Positions 45,757 through 56,777 of a stretch of DNA of 64,000 nucleotides are shown here, in pieces. Location of the stretch: the NCBI RefSeq assembly GCF_027943255.1, contig NC_072897.1, positions 44,366,044-44,430,043 of the forward strand, given 5' to 3'. Each line of letters starts with the position of its first letter. Positions within the stretch are counted from its first letter, which is position 1. The notes beneath the pieces were generated by a model, which was given only the letters and a program-made list of their open reading frames with translations, ran no database searches and was not told the DNA's origin. The translations under genes were made by a program, and so were the position numbers. This stretch comes from Anastrepha obliqua. Lineage: Eukaryota > Arthropoda > Insecta > Diptera > Tephritidae.

Positions 45757-47868
45757 GTGCTAGGCTGGATAATTTCAGGCAAGTATGCCATAAATAATAG
45801 CTCCAGTGCCCAAGTAAGTAGCACATTATGTCAATTTGAAGAAAGTTTTGCTAGCATTGATGCTACAATCCGAAAATTCTGGGAATTTGAAGAAATACCT
45901 GCACAAGTAAATTCCACACTGATTCCAGAGCAGGCCAAATGTGAGGAATTTTTTTCGAGAACCACACTGGAACCACACAATGCGGAAGGCTTCAAGTCAG
46001 ACTGCCTTTCAAAACCGACCGTAAATTACTCACTCAATCGTATGAAACCGCAGCTCGGCGGTTTCAGGCCCTGGAGAGAAGGACGCTGAAAGATCCAGTA
46101 TTTCGTGAATTGTACCTGGACTTCATGCAAGAGTATCTCGAATTGGGCCATATGAGTCCAACAAATAATCGACTCCCGAGTCAGCCGCACTATTTCATTC
46201 CGCACCAGTGTGTGTTAAGACCGCAGAGCACAACTACCAAGTTGCGCGTAGTTTTTGATGCTTCGAGTCGGACATCAACACAAGTTGCGTTGAATGAAAC
46301 CTTGATGGTCGGATCGATCGTTCAAGAGGAGCTTTTTTCGACGCTCCTTCGCTTCCGATTGCACAGGAATGCCATGACTGCTGACATCACGAAGATGTAT
46401 CGTCAAATATTGGTGCACGAAGACGACAGGAACTTCCAGCTCATAGTGTGGAGAAGGGATCCATCGGAGCATTTGCAAATTTTTCGACTAAACACCTTAA
46501 CATACTGCACTGCGCCTGCACCATTTCTCGCCACACGATGTCTGCAAATGCTAAGCGACAAAAATAAAGCCAAACATCCACTCGGTTCCAAAGTCATTCG
46601 GAATGACTTTTACGTCGACGACCTATTAACAGGATCCGACAGTATAGAAAGCCACACCCAGATACAACAGGAAGTAAATACAATTTTAGAATCGACAGGC
46701 CTGGAATTAGCAAAGTGGTTTTCCAATCATACAAGCTCATCGGATAGTGAGAGTCTCCAAAAATTATTGCAGCACAGCGATACTGACTCCACCAAAACGC
46801 TGGGAATCAACTGGCAGCCGAAAGATGACATTTTTCGCTTCATTCTGGAAGATAATTCTATTCTGTAGTATTTTATCAGTTCCCGCTCGCCTCTTTGACC
46901 TTCTTGGTTTATTAGCCCCGCTAGTTACCAAAGCTAAAATCTTAATACAAGAGCTTTGGATTCAAAAGCTAGACTGGGATGAGTCGATTCTATTGCGGCT
47001 TGACGCTAGCTGGCTGAACTCTAAAGCCAATTTGTTACAGCTTCAATCAATTAGCATTCCTCGGTATGTAAATACAGAGTCGAGTGCCAGCTGTCAAATT
47101 CATGGTTTTTCCGACGCTTCAATAAGAGCGTATGGCTGCTGCGTATATATACGTAGCCAATCCACTAGTGGTACGCAATGCACGCTGCTTACTTCAAAGT
47201 CTAGAGTAGCTCCGCTGTTTAGAGCTCTCGGCAGCCCATCTTCTTGCCAAATTATGGTCAAGAATTTCACCAATGTAGAGTCGACCAATAGAAAAAACTA
47301 TTTTCTGGACAGACTCCGAAATAGTTCTGCATTGGATTAAAACGCATCCATCGTCGTTGCAAACTTTCTACGCAAATAGAGTGTCCGAGATCCAAGAGTG
47401 GACCAGAATGTGTCGTGGCGTCATGTACCCACAAAACAAAATCTAGCGGATCAAGTGTCTCGGGGTTGTAACGTGGACGAGTTGGGTAATTCAATATGGT
47501 TTAGTGGTCCACAGTTCCTCCTAGAAGGCCCTGCTACATGGCCAAAAAATGTCAACTTCAGACTCTCTCCAGAACAAGAAGCACTCGAGAAGAAGAAGAA
47601 GAACGCAATTACGTTAACTGCAATCAATGCCAAAACAAATCCACTTCTCGAAATAATTGAAAGGTTCTCATCTCACAAAAAAGTGCTTCGGATTTTCGCT
47701 TATATACTCAGATGGCTTCGAAAAATACGAGAGCCAAAAGCAGAATCTGAAATAATACCCACGGGAAAGGAATTACAATTAAGTTTCCTTAAAATTGTCG
47801 AAATAATTCAACATTTTGAATTTAGCGATGAAATTAATAAATTATCGAAAAATAACGTACTTCCCTAA
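45757..47868 (+). pseudogene. Bel-Pao unit E pol: RT and RNase H (broken)
   Basis: RT frames are 45757-46089 and 46110-46868, the latter 252 codons with ADITKMYRQ and YVDD (about 46611-46622) both intact and without the unit D stop. It is therefore the best RT segment of the array together with unit C. It ends at the shared FILEDNSIL stop. The A17/RNase H part is in 46747-47340 and 47398-47868 with the shared frame changes. The HGFSDAS motif is near 47101-47121. Confidence 0.87.
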
Positions 47869-47871
47869 AGT

Positions 47872-48893
47872 TTGCAGAAATTAGCTCCATTTCTGAACTC
47901 CATTTAAACTGAATCGAGTAGGTGGCCGTTTATTAAACGCGCCAATCCCCTATGATGCTAAGTTCCCTTTACGCAAAAATTCGCACTTTGTGAAGGCATA
48001 CATCCGGCTCCTACATTTTTGTAATCACCAAGCCGGTCCAAAGGCATTCGTAGCGCTTCTGCGAGAAAAAATATGGCTGGTAAATGCTCGAGAAGCCTGT
48101 AGTCGAACTGTAAGAGAATGCATTCACTGTTTTCGTTATAAGCCAAAATTGCAAGGTCAGATCATGGACAATCTACCCGCCGATCTATTACGCGCCCAAC
48201 GGCCCTTCATAATATGTGGGGTAGATTACTGCGGGCCCGTTCACATAACCTTAAAAATTCGCAGTCGCCCTCCCGTGAAAATGTATATTGCCATTTTCGT
48301 GTGTTTCGCTTCAAAGGCAGTTCATCTAGAACTTGTAACTGATTTAACTGCTGATAAATTTATTTTCGCTCTCAAAAGGTTCATTGGGAGCCGAGGGATG
48401 CCAGTCAAAATGTACTGCGACAACGCGACGAACTTTGTGGGAGCAGAGAGGAAGTTGAGAGAGTTTCGGGAGGCCTTTCTGGCCTAGAAAGAGGAGATTC
48501 TCCAATACGCCACCGACGAAGGATTCATCTTCGCCTTCATACCTCCGAAGGCACCCCACTTCGGCGGCCTGTGGGAAGCAGCACTGAAGTCGGCCAAACA
48601 TCTGCTGGTGCGCGCCGTAGGCAACGCGCTGTTAAACGCCGAAGAAACCGCAACGCTACTCGTCGAAATAGAAGCAGTACTGAACTCCCGACCGCTCGCT
48701 CCACTCAGCAACAACGCCAACGACGGCGCACGAAGGCAACGTGCCACCGAAGCAGTGGGTGCTGGGTCGAGTAACCGCAACCATTCCCGGAGCGGACGGC
48801 AAAATTCGCGTCGCAGACATTGCTACTAGGTCGGGCGAAGTACGACGCCCTATCCACAAACTCGTCGTGCTGCCGGTGGAAAACAAAAATTGA
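47872..48893 (+). pseudogene. Bel-Pao unit E integrase and DUF5641-like end (broken, with deletions)
   Basis: The start is damaged by a private deletion near 47895 (TTTCTGAACTCCATTTAAACTG). The frame 47990-48487 keeps the zinc segment (with HQAG for HHAG, so one expected zinc-binding His neighbour is changed), CGVDYCG and YCDNATNF to the shared TAG 48485-48487. A deletion of about 210 bp near 48730 joins GGCGCA to CGAAGG and removes the region before DUF5641. The remaining end is read to the VENKN stop at about 48893. Confidence 0.84.
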
Positions 48894-48922
48894 AGGCCCT
48901 TGAATTCCTTCAAGGTGGTCGG

Positions 48923-49358
48923 TGTCAAGCCAGATTCTGGCAGATTACTTTAATATAATAAAATAATATAAAATTGAATTTTATAAATGAAAATTAATAA
49001 TAAATTAATAATTGATAACTATGTAAATGAATAAAATAAAATATATAAATATGGATATGTAAATAAATAAAATAAAATATGTAAATGTAAATTATATTTA
49101 AGCTTAATATTAAGTTATTTTCTATTTTTACATTAGTTTTTCCCGCTCTCGTTACCTTCTATACCGGTTTCTATTTACTTTCGATCATTGACTCTATTTC
49201 TACAGCTATACTTTCCGTTCTTCCTATTTCTATTTACTTAACTACATACTCTCCCTAACTCTCCACGTACTGTTTTTCCATTTCTGCTATTTCTTTTATC
49301 TTAGTTTTAGGCAAAATATAGGGACAGAACATAGTAAAATAAACTCACTTTTGAATTG
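48923..49358 (+). repeat. Bel-Pao LTR at right end of array, truncated
   Basis: Starts TGTCAAGCC and matches the other LTRs to CACTTTTGAATTG. There it gives way to unrelated LINE sequence, about 120 bp before the expected LTR end. The array's true edge or a later deletion lies here; no target duplication is readable. Confidence 0.8.
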
Positions 49359-49948
49359 CTCTTGCACTTTGCTCTTGGAATGCATGCATCTGTGTATGCT
49401 GTTCAAGAAGCGATAAACTTTGTTGTGGAAAACCGGTGGAGAGGCAGATCTATATGTGTCTGCAGCGACAGCCAAGCTGCGCTTATGGCGTTAGACAACC
49501 CCCAACAACATCAGGGGTAGTCGAGTCCTGTTAATCCAGGCTGAACTATGTCGGTAGATATAAGAGCCGTATGCTAACATGGGTCCACGGGTAGCAAATG
49601 GGGTCCAACAAACCACAAGCGAGCTTGACAGGCTGAGAGAGGCTGCAAATGGACTAAACTGATGTTACCTGTCGACTGTTGCAAATCCTCCCGTCATTAA
49701 GCAGAAGAGACTGCAAACAGCTGATTGGACTGATGACGGGACACTTTCTGTGGGCGAAGCACATGGGAAAGGTAGGCATTTCAGACGGTGTGCTCGGCCC
49801 AGCTTGTGAGGTTTGAATCAGGTCTGATGTTTTTGGCACTGATGTGTTAAGAAGAGATCACCTTGGCTCCTTGGCACCCCAAGATCTTCTCATATTTCTT
49901 AGAAGATCGGGTAGATTTAAAGAAAATTAAAAGTGTAGTACAATGGAC
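49359..49948 (+). pseudogene. LINE RNase H and C-terminal Cys region, decayed fragment
   Basis: Translated text in shifting frames gives VYAVQEAINFVVENRWRG, CSDSQAAL and, further on, LIGLMTGHFLWAKHMGK and GSLAPQDLLIFLRRSGRFK. This is the order RNase H then C-terminal segment of I/LOA-like LINEs. Several stops occur; the RT part is absent. It abuts the truncated LTR directly, so a recombination or deletion joined them. Related in type to the LINEs at 9187 and 56206, but not a copy I can align closely. Confidence 0.7.
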
Positions 49949-50240
49949 TTAATTGTGTCTGAGTGCTGCACATGCTAGATGTGCCGACAAAAAAAAAGTT
50001 AAAGCAGATATTTTCAATTTTTTATAACTTAAAAAAAACTTATCAACTTATCAAAAGTGTGTTTGTAACATATCTCACAGGCCTATGGCCCTCAAATTCA
50101 ATTCCATTACCTAAGATTTTACAAACACATAGTTTTCAATAAAATTAGAAAAAGGATATAAAAGGCTTTGGAAAAATTTAAAGTACTAAAGCTGTGAAAA
50201 GGGATCGTTTCCTTAAGCATTCATTGTGTCTTGTTAAAAT
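49949..50240. other. No recognisable feature
   Basis: AT-rich sequence with no frame or repeat I can identify; possibly the 3' UTR of the LINE fragment and flank of the next element. Confidence 0.5.
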
Positions 50241-50480
50241 CTTCTTAATTCTTATAAAATGGGAAAATAGAAAGGGACAAATCGATATCATGACCACAGA
50301 GGGACTTCCAATTCGCCAAATTGCATAAAAGATTGGCCGTTGCCCTAACGTTGTGGACCTTTACGTGAAACAAGGAGTTTCCTATGGCAAGAACTACAAT
50401 GGCAGAACTGCGACGACTTTAACACCGAAGAAAACCTGCAAAATCCCTAGGATAGCCTCGGGTCTTCCAACAGCAAAAAT
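50241..50480 (+). pseudogene. Tc1-like transposase N-terminal fragment
   Basis: The text GQIDIMTTEGLPIRQIA, one stop, KIGRCPNVVDLYVKQG and YGKNYNGRTAT resembles the paired helix-turn-helix DNA-binding start of Tc1-family transposases, including the glycine/arginine GRP-like hook between helices. The catalytic domain is not found downstream, and I could not see terminal repeats. Confidence 0.6.
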
Positions 50481-51484
50481 TAAAGAAATGCCAAAAATTC
50501 ATTTTCAGTAACTGTTGATCATCTCTTAAATAATATATTGCTAAATACACTGGTTTTAAAGAAAACTCCATCTTTTGCTACAGTCTTATCAAGAAAGGTG
50601 TTCCACCGAAGAAAAGCGTTATTTTCAAAGTTGGCGTGAACGGAAACTGTTACTCTAAGTTATTAGTACTTATTAGTTGTTGGCTACCAACGTTTTCGTT
50701 CCCCCGTTCAGTCTCCTGCCAAAAAACGACGTGTTTCAACTGATGTCCAATGGTAATCAATCGGGACAGGCGCCTAAAAATCTAAATAAAAAACATGTCT
50801 GATATTATAACCAAGCCTCAGCTTGTAAGACTTTTTAGTTCAGCTCAGCTCTTATCGTTGTCAATTGTCTTAGTGAAATATACCTAGTTCATAGTTTCTT
50901 AAGTGTTGATATCCTGCAAGCTAACTGTTTTCCTAACAGACTTGGTCGCACTTTAGGTTTGATATTTTTAAGTAAAAGCGTAAATTTTTCCATATTTGAT
51001 TGTGCCCTACCTATTATAATCATGTAACTTTAGTTCTTGAGCCTGAATATGAGTAAATTTAATTTAAATGTTTGTTTAATTTTAAGCTGTGTCATTTTGC
51101 GAAACACTAGCTGAAATTGCGTGTTTCAGCATCTCGACATTTCTAAGTGTTTCGAGATTTTTAGAACTGCTGTGGTAAACGTTTGTAAAAGTGTTTTTCT
51201 TCCGGTAACAAAAATGCAATATAAAGTACTTTGACATTGCAGCATTTTCATTGACTAAACTTCGAAATAAGTAAAACAAATTTCTCCGTAAATTCAAAAA
51301 AATTAAAAATTCGGCTCTGTAGAAAGAGAGTGGTAAGAAATTCGTCCGCTTAAATAAAATTTTGCATTGGAACTATGTTCTAAGCTTCGAAAAAAGTATA
51401 AAATCGGATCCAAAACATTTTGGAATTTTGTAAATTCGAAAACATATGTTCCCAATATACCCTCCGCTCTTCGCAAGATTCCTG
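50481..51484. other. About 1 kb with no recognisable gene
   Basis: AT-rich, no long frame with recognisable motifs. It may contain the decayed rest of the Tc1-like element at the left, for example AAAACTCCATCTTTTGC-type text near 50560-50650, but I cannot support it. Confidence 0.45.
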
Positions 51485-52070
51485 CTTTATGCAGATGACG
51501 TTAAGATTTATTAATCGATCACTAGCTCTCTCGATTCTGAATTGATGCAAATTGATTTAGATCATTTCAGTAACTTGTGTGTCAATAATCGTCTATCGCT
51601 AAACATAAATAATTTCCAAATTACCTTTTCAAAGCCTGCCCCTGTTGTTGACACCTCTTATTACTTATCTAGAACGCCACTGTCACGTAAAATTAGAGAC
51701 TCTGGTGAAATATTTTATTCGAAGCTTACTTTTGCTAGTCATATAAATTTTATTATTATCAAATTTTACGTCATACTTGCTTTTATTAGGCGAAATAGCA
51801 CTGATTTCTCCGACCCTTATACACTGAAGCTTTTGTATAAAGCATTTGTGCGTTTCAAACCTGAGTATACATCATTCATTTGGTCTCTGTGTCATTATAA
51901 TGCACGCTTTTCAGAGGATTTTCCTCCAGAGGGTTTTCTTTAATATTCCGGCTAGAGTTCTTCATATTTCGGAGTCTATCTATGTTCGTCTCTTAAAATC
52001 TCTTTATGCTCGAAATGCTCCTATTACTACCTTAATTGAGTTTAATAAAATCTTAAAATTTTTGAGATAG
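51485..52070 (+). pseudogene. Non-LTR reverse transcriptase fragment
   Basis: It begins with LLYADDVKIY (RT motif C), then a stop, and continues in 51542-51943 with LNINNFQITFSKP, SKLTFASHINFI and LLYKAFVRFKPEYTSFIW, the thumb region of jockey-like or related LINE reverse transcriptases. It shifts into 51846-52070 near the end. The upstream palm and fingers are absent, so this is a 5'-truncated, mutated LINE. The clade differs from the RNase H LINEs in this window. Confidence 0.72.
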
Positions 52071-52119
52071 ATTTTTCTTTTTCAAAATATCGCCTATTGA
52101 AATTTTTGATTGTTTTTCA

Positions 52120-53870
52120 TAAAGAGACCTTAGATAACATGGACCAAACTTTGCACAAGGCTTACCCATTAACTAAGCATAGGGGCAAAAATAAGCCACC
52201 GAACTGAAAGAACTACAAGAGAAGTGTAGGAAGCAGTTCAACAGAGCCAAACAGACAAAAAATTTATTAGAAAGAAATAAGACCAGATGACATATTCGCT
52301 GTGCAACATTATGAAATGGTTAACAATCATATTCCGAGTAACATTACAAATGAATTACGTCTCCCTAAGTTGGAGAGAAGCTATGGTGATTTTATACCAA
52401 AGACCGGTAAGAGCTTGCACACGAGATCTAAAGACTTCAGACCCATTAGCCTACTTTCTATTTAAAACGTTAAAGCGATGAATAGACACTTTTATAAGGG
52501 AAGGCTTGATACCGTCCCTACTCGCGAGATCACAACATGCTGAAGGTAAATCTACAGAGACAGCACTAATAGAGAAATCTTTAAAAGTATAAAGAGTATT
52601 CTCTGGTAGCCTTCTTAGATATAGAGGGCGCTTTTAACAACATCTTAAATAGTTCCCGAAATCGAACAGTTGCTACTAGGCAAATCCGTAATATCGACGT
52701 TGGGTCCCTCGACGATACGCACATCAGTCAGGTGAGGTACCCTTCAGGGGGGTGTACTGCTGTGGATCTTGACAATGAACCGATTGTTAAAGGATCTAGA
52801 GGAGAGGAGGACACATGTCATGGCCTATGCAGATAATGTTGCAATACTAATAAGGGGATTTCGGTGGTAGGAATCGTGCTGTCGTGGAGTAAATCCCAAA
52901 AAAAAAAACAGAAGTAATTTTGTTCATTAGGAAACACAAGATACCTGTTCTAAGCCCCTCACCCTAGTTGGAGAAAAATGGGGCTTAAGCCCGAAAATAG
53001 TACACTAGCTATATATACGTACATCAGTGGTAAGACCAATCATTACATACGATGTCTTGGTCTTTATCGACGCTTGAGAAAAAAATTATAATAAAACGCA
53101 TGGAAAGTATTCAAAGGGGTGCTAGTCTCTGCATAAGCGAGGCACTAAAGACCACGCCCACGGCAGCGATGAATGTCATACTTAATCTATTAACGGTTAA
53201 GGCCTACATAAGATAATCTTCACACTTAGCCACTAATAGAAAAGGGCGCGGAAAGATACTAGAGTAACTCCACTTCATATTCTATAAAACAGACTTTTGT
53301 AACTAAACAGAGCTAAATTAAATACATCCTTTACTACAACTTTCCGAAGGAGAGAAGATTGGGACAATGGCGTAATAGACAATAGAAGTGGAGTATCTAT
53401 ACTGATGGTTCCAAGCTCAATGAAGATGTAGGCGGAGGCTTTCACTTTGAGGAGATAAGAGCCAGCCCGTATTTCAAGCTGAAATTGCGGCTATCAGGGA
53501 AAATCTGTTGGTCCTAAAGAAAAGTGTCCTAACTACAAGAGAAATAAATATATACCCAGATTGTCAGTCGGCCCTGAAATCACTTCAATCACCTAATATT
53601 ATCTCGAAAACAGTAAAAGAATGCATTGACGATTTGCCAAACTAACTAATTTGCAGACTGGGAGCCCTCCATAACGACTACTGCAGAAGCTGTAAGGACA
53701 TTGAATAAGAAGAGACTGTAGAACACTTTCTATGCGCGTGCATGGCTCTGGGTAGAAGAAGGTTTAATATTCTAGGAAAAAGTTTTTTGAATAATTTGGC
53801 AGAAGTATCCAATTTAAAACTAACAAAGATTGTTAGATACATTAAAGCCACAGGTTGGTTCAATTAGGAC
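52120..53870 (+). pseudogene. Decayed I/LOA-like LINE: RT, RNase H, C-terminal Cys segment
   Basis: Short matches in the right order across many stops and shifts: FNRAKQTKN (pre-RT, about 52240), FLDIEGAFNN (RT motif A, about 52610-52640), QGGVL-like text (about 52745), MAYADN (motif C, Asp to Asn, about 52820), GASLCISEA (about 53120), IYTDGSKLNEDVGGG (RNase H, about 53397-53440), and near the end VEHFLCACMALGRRRFNILG with GWFN (about 53720-53865). Order and content match the LINEs at 9187 and 56206. It is much older than those. Confidence 0.68.
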
Positions 53871-53922
53871 AGTGTAGAGTGAGTAGGGTGCGTCTAGGTG
53901 CGTTAATTGGAAACCACAACCT

Positions 53923-54813
53923 GGGTGGGCCATATAGCGTTTGCTTTTTGAACGACCTATTTTTTTGAGAATGGTAACACAAATGACATATCAAATGTGT
54001 TCATAATTTATTTAAAGGTTTGACATTTACGAAATGGGACGCTATACGCTTGAACAAAATTGGGAAATATTGAAAACCTATTTCCAAAGTGGTGAGTCTT
54101 CTTCATCTTTTCTGATTTTCACATCGGTGGCTACGTCAATATGCAAAGTTGTTGGATTTTGGGCTCAGAAAATCCACACGTTACTGTAGAGAAGCAAATG
54201 CATCAACAATGAGTCACTGTTTGGTGCGGTTTTTGGTCTGGCGGCATCATCCGGCCATTTTTTCGAAAATAAGCGAGGAGGCGCGGTTACAGTAAATGGC
54301 GAGCGTTACCGTGACATGCTCAACGAGTTGTTTCAAAAAATTGAAGAAGATGACATGGACGACATTTGGTTTCAACAGGACGATGCAACTTGTCACACTG
54401 CCAAAGTTACACTCGAACATCTGGCTACCGTTTTTGAAAACTGAATAATCAACCGAAATTCCGATATCAATTGGCTGCCTCGGAGCAGTGATTTAAGCCC
54501 GTTGGACTATTTTTTGTGGGGACAAATGGGGACAAATGCTATGCGAACCATCCAGAGACGATTGATGCTTAAAACCACGAAATCGAAGTTGCCATTCATG
54601 AAATTGGAGCCCAAACAATCGAAAATGTGCTTAAAAATTGGTTTGATGGAATGGCCTACTGTAAAGCCAGTCGTGGCAGTCATTTGAACGATGTTACTTT
54701 TCATTCATGAATGACAATGTTCAATCTTCAAAATAAAAAAAAAAGTTTGAAAAAATATTGATTAGTTTTTTTTTTATAGCCGATTCAAAAAGGAAATTTT
54801 ACATGGCCCACCC
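53923..54813 (+). mobile_element. Mariner, decayed, with both terminal repeats
   Basis: The ends GGGTGGGCCATATAGCG and, inward from the right, GGGTGGGCCATGTAAAA pair over about 30 bases, including the CTTTTTGAA block. TA follows at 54814-54815; the left TA is changed. The transposase starts MGRYTLEQNWEI (about 54033), and the catalytic half is read as VTVWCGFWSGGII, WFQQDDATCHTA (second Asp), SDLSPLDYFLWG (third Asp) and LKNWFDGMAYCKASRG. The first catalytic region is missing and several stops occur. Confidence 0.85.
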
Positions 54814-54815
54814 TA

Positions 54816-55259
54816 TATTTACCTATTAATACTAATTGTACTGTTTTGTTGTTTACTTAATGCCTATTACCCTTAACATATAATATGTCTACTTATCCTA
54901 CAAGAATCTATTATATTTATTGGCTTGGTAAATAAATAAATAAAAATTTTAAATCCAATAGATATCTCAGGTACAACAAATATACGTTTGCACTCCAACT
55001 TAAGGAAGAAATAGCGCGTTCTGTTGGTAAAGGAAAGATTCATATGTGTGCAAAAATACAGGTTGGCCAGATTGTAAATGTGCTGCAGTAGGCAGAAAAA
55101 GGCTCCACCACCGTGGTGCAACATATTGATTCGCTTAGTGCCGACATTTCAAAACGCGTAAATCTGCTTCAAACCATTAACATAACCAAAAGCGGAGAAT
55201 ACTCAATTTCCCTGATATAAAAGGTAATCATATTGGAGGTATTATACTTTTGCAATAGG
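54816..55259. other. Unassigned sequence, possible LINE 3' end
   Basis: Contains TAAATAAATAAATAAA near 54929-54945, which could be the tail of the LINE at 52120 if the mariner at 53923 sits in its 3' UTR. No gene is recognisable in the rest. Confidence 0.4.
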
Positions 55260-55920
55260 GTTTTTTGACAGATCACGCGTGACTACTGTCAAACCACTGT
55301 CAAACTAAATACATAATTTTTTTTCAGTATTAATTGAAATTCATCACGGGAAGACTTACACATCAAAATGGTTTACAAATCGTACAATTGCATTACGAAA
55401 ATCGACGCTGTGTGAAAAGTGCAAAGTAAAATTGTCCTATTTGGACTGAAGAGCAACCCGAAGCCATTTAAAAACATCCATTGAAAACCACCGTTTGGTG
55501 CGATCTATGAGCAGGAGGAATCATCGGTCCATATTCTTTCAAAGACGAGGCTAACGTCAATGTAAAAATGAATGTTAAACATGATAACATGAAAAACAAC
55601 TTTTTGATGCCGGATATTGAAGCCCGTGATCTCCACAACAATGGATTTACTGCGTAATCGTTTCGGTGAGCAATTTATCTCTCGTCTCGGACCAGTGGAT
55701 TGGCTACCAAGGGCTTTTGTGTATAGGGGTATGTAAAGTCTGAATACTTTGTAGATAAACCAGCTTCGATTGAGACATTGGATGCCAACATTACTAAAGT
55801 TATTCACGAGATACCGTCCGAAGTCATCTAGCGAGTCATTCAAAATTTGTGTTTACGGATGGCCGAATTACGACGCAGTTGAGGACTGCGCAATCAATTT
55901 GAACTTTCGCTTTTCGCTTC
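55260..55920 (+). pseudogene. Mariner transposase remnant
   Basis: The text TTVWCDL, AGGIIGPYSFKDEANVNV, then GYVKSEYFVDKPASIETLDANITKVIHEIPSEVI and LCLRMAELRRS are the middle and C-terminal parts of a mariner transposase, broken by stops. The catalytic second Asp segment is deleted. A TGACAGATCACGCGTGACTACTGTC stretch upstream resembles mariner leader sequence. It is nearest in type to the element at 62520. No terminal repeats located. Confidence 0.7.
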
Positions 55921-56205
55921 CGATACTTCTTAATTGATCACCCCTTAATAGATCAGCCACTGAAAACCGTAATCTCTTAACACGTATATAAAACAATTAT
56001 ACAAAAAAGCAATCAATCATATAATTGGTATAATAAACAACTGTAAGTTAAAAAATAAGCCAAAATGGAGGCGTACCAAACAAAAAACTTTTACGGCACT
56101 CGAAATGTAATTAATCAATTAAAAAGGCCATAAATTTAGTTTGGAAAATATTTTTATTCAATTCAAAGTAAAAAATGTGTGAAAATAATACAAAATTAAG
56201 AATCA
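55921..56205. other. No recognisable feature
   Basis: AT-rich spacer up to the tail of the - strand LINE. Confidence 0.5.
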
Positions 56206-56281
56206 ATTTATTATTATTATTAGAAGGCCATTACGCACTGCGACCAGAGCTGATCTATTGTGAAAGGCCTATTTTGTAACT

Positions 56282-56777
56282 CTAGAGTTTTAGGCTTTTT
56301 AGAAATTTTAGCAAAGTTTTGGGTTTGTTGTTCCAAAGATTGCATGGAGATACTACGATACCACCAAGGTGGTGCAGTCTTTGTCTGCCCAACGCAGGAC
56401 ATTCACAAAGCACATGTTCTGAGCTTTCTATGTCCATTTCGCAAAAGCGGCAGACATTGGTCTCGGATAGACCAATATTATTTAGATGGTACCTCAGGCT
56501 GCAGTGACCTGTAAGGTATCCGGTTAAAAGACGCAAATCTACTCTGTTTAGTGAGAGAAGTTTGCCAGATATTCCTTTGTTGGGACTTAGGAATAGTTTG
56601 GCCTAACGCTGACCGGCACAGTTTAGCCAGTGTGCGGCAAGTTTTCTTTCTTCCCATTTCCTAAGGAATTCATTAATGTGGTCTTTTGTCAGTCCACAGA
56701 AAGGCTCAGGACCAGTAAGTTGCATATTTGCTCCTTGTTTTGCAAGGTCATCAGCCATTTCATTTCCCTCATGTCCT
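56282..56777 (-). pseudogene. LINE C-terminal Cys segment and end of RNase H
   Basis: The frame 56536-56282 has CRFCEMDIESSEHVLCECP (C-x2-C then H and C), the C-terminal zinc-like motif of I/LOA-type proteins, and ends LKSLKL. Between it and 56778 the end of RNase H and a linker (text like NEMADDLAKQG and GPEPFCGLTKDHINEFLRKWEERKLA) are read in shifted frames. One frame change near 56800 separates them from RT. Confidence 0.78.

Larger units (their letters stand above)
1..49358 (+). mobile_element. Tandem array of five Bel-Pao retrotransposon units sharing LTRs
   Basis: Five copies of one Bel-Pao LTR element lie head to tail on the + strand with one LTR between neighbours (LTR starts at 4144, 17977, 27924, 42008 and 48923). 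Unit A enters the window already inside pol. Without later inserts a unit is about 7.2-7.45 kb. Each complete unit reads LTR, primer-binding site, long AT-rich leader holding a deleted mariner, gag (DUF1759-like), zinc-knuckle and protease region, RT, RNase H, integrase, DUF5641-like tail, LTR. Units B-E share the leader mariner at the same site, and the available coding regions share the same stops and frame changes. Amplification therefore followed inactivation and was by DNA duplication or unequal exchange. The right end is cut inside an LTR at about 49358, where old LINE sequence begins. Family assignment is firm; the mechanism is inferred. Confidence 0.9.

Noticed and set aside
1..49358. 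CRISPR-like reading of the regular repeats
   Set aside because: The repeats are multi-kilobase LTR elements with coding content; there are no short direct repeats with unique spacers.
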